A stretch of 6,578 nucleotides of DNA from DATKYV01 sp035528275 (GTDB lineage: Bacteria > Acidobacteriota > Terriglobia > UBA7540), in contig DATKYV010000342.1 of NCBI GenBank assembly GCA_035528275.1, positions 1-6,578 of the forward strand. Direction: 5' to 3'. A model generated the notes under the pieces. That model searched no databases. It was not told the origin of the DNA and saw only the letters and a list, made by a program, of their open reading frames with translations. Both the position numbers and the translations under genes were made by a program. This document shows positions 6,418-6,578 of the stretch, one piece after another (the first letter of the stretch is position 1; each line of letters begins with the position of its first letter).

Positions 6418-6578
6418 AAGCCACGACGGCGTAAACTACAAAAGATGTTCTATGAAAGGGGATGTCAAGGAAAAAACTTCACCATGGGAAGGCGGAAGAG
6501 GTTTTTCTCGACAGCCAGCCCCGAGGATGGATCGGGGGAGTTCGCGTCCAAAGCCGGGCTGGGGATAGGGCATGGAAG

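Larger units (their letters stand above)
6013..6578. other. Non-coding tail of the window
   Basis: I see no convincing protein gene in these 566 bases. In order they hold a terminator-like hairpin, a sigma70-like promoter (6060-6088), about 150 bases with several short self-complementary segments, a composite inverted-repeat element (6279-6417), and about 160 bases with one 6-bp hairpin (CCCCGA 6519-6524 with TCGGGG 6532-6537). A frame starting at ATG 6445 or 6484 stays open to the window end but lacks a good ribosome binding site and any recognisable sequence. Confidence 0.6.

Noticed and set aside
6420..6475. Minus-strand TTGACA (within 6460-6475) as a leftward promoter
   Set aside because: No acceptable -10 hexamer lies 16-18 bases downstream, and no leftward gene follows.
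6445..6578. Frame open from ATG 6445 (or 6484) to the right edge
   Set aside because: It has only about 44 codons, no properly spaced ribosome binding site and no recognisable sequence; a truncated gene cannot be excluded but is not supported.
1..6578. CRISPR array, tRNA, rRNA or insertion sequence with transposase
   Set aside because: I saw no regularly spaced repeats, cloverleaf-type sequence, rRNA segments or transposase-like frames.

Overview
The window is GC-rich and gene-dense. It most likely comes from an Acidobacteriota-like bacterium. This is an inference: a winged-helix / single membrane helix / TolB-type propeller protein and a small secreted HEIGH-motif protein are both styles I associate with that phylum. 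No rRNA or other marker gene is present to prove it.

Layout. Bases 1-2881 hold the end of gltB (5' end outside the window) and the whole of gltD, in an 8-base overlapping, probably translationally coupled pair. Together they encode bacterial NADPH-dependent glutamate synthase (GOGAT), which makes glutamate from glutamine and 2-oxoglutarate. Converging on gltD from the minus strand, with an 11-base gap, is a small exported protein with a zinc-protease-like HEIGH motif (2893-3627). A 228-base divergent intergenic region follows. It carries a tandem 11-bp direct repeat and a promoter reading right. Next is a 718-residue protein (3856-6012) with an N-terminal OmpR/CadC-type DNA-binding domain, one transmembrane helix and a long C-terminal PD40/TolB-like beta-propeller, which looks like a membrane-anchored one-component regulator. 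The final 566 bases contain no convincing gene. They hold a terminator-like hairpin, a good sigma70-type promoter followed by self-complementary sequence, and a 139-bp composite inverted-repeat element.

The most notable non-genic signal is a pair of GTAG-ended palindromic elements that resemble REP/BIME sequences. One is 54 bp (exactly 18 codons) and lies in frame inside the regulator gene, where it encodes most of the linker between the DNA-binding domain and the membrane helix. The other lies downstream in the intergenic region. The second notable signal is the tandem 11-bp repeat between the divergent regulator and HEIGH-protein genes, a plausible operator for the regulator.

Genes working together: gltB and gltD are a certain functional pair. 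Control of the secreted HEIGH protein by the divergent membrane regulator is a hypothesis from gene arrangement only.
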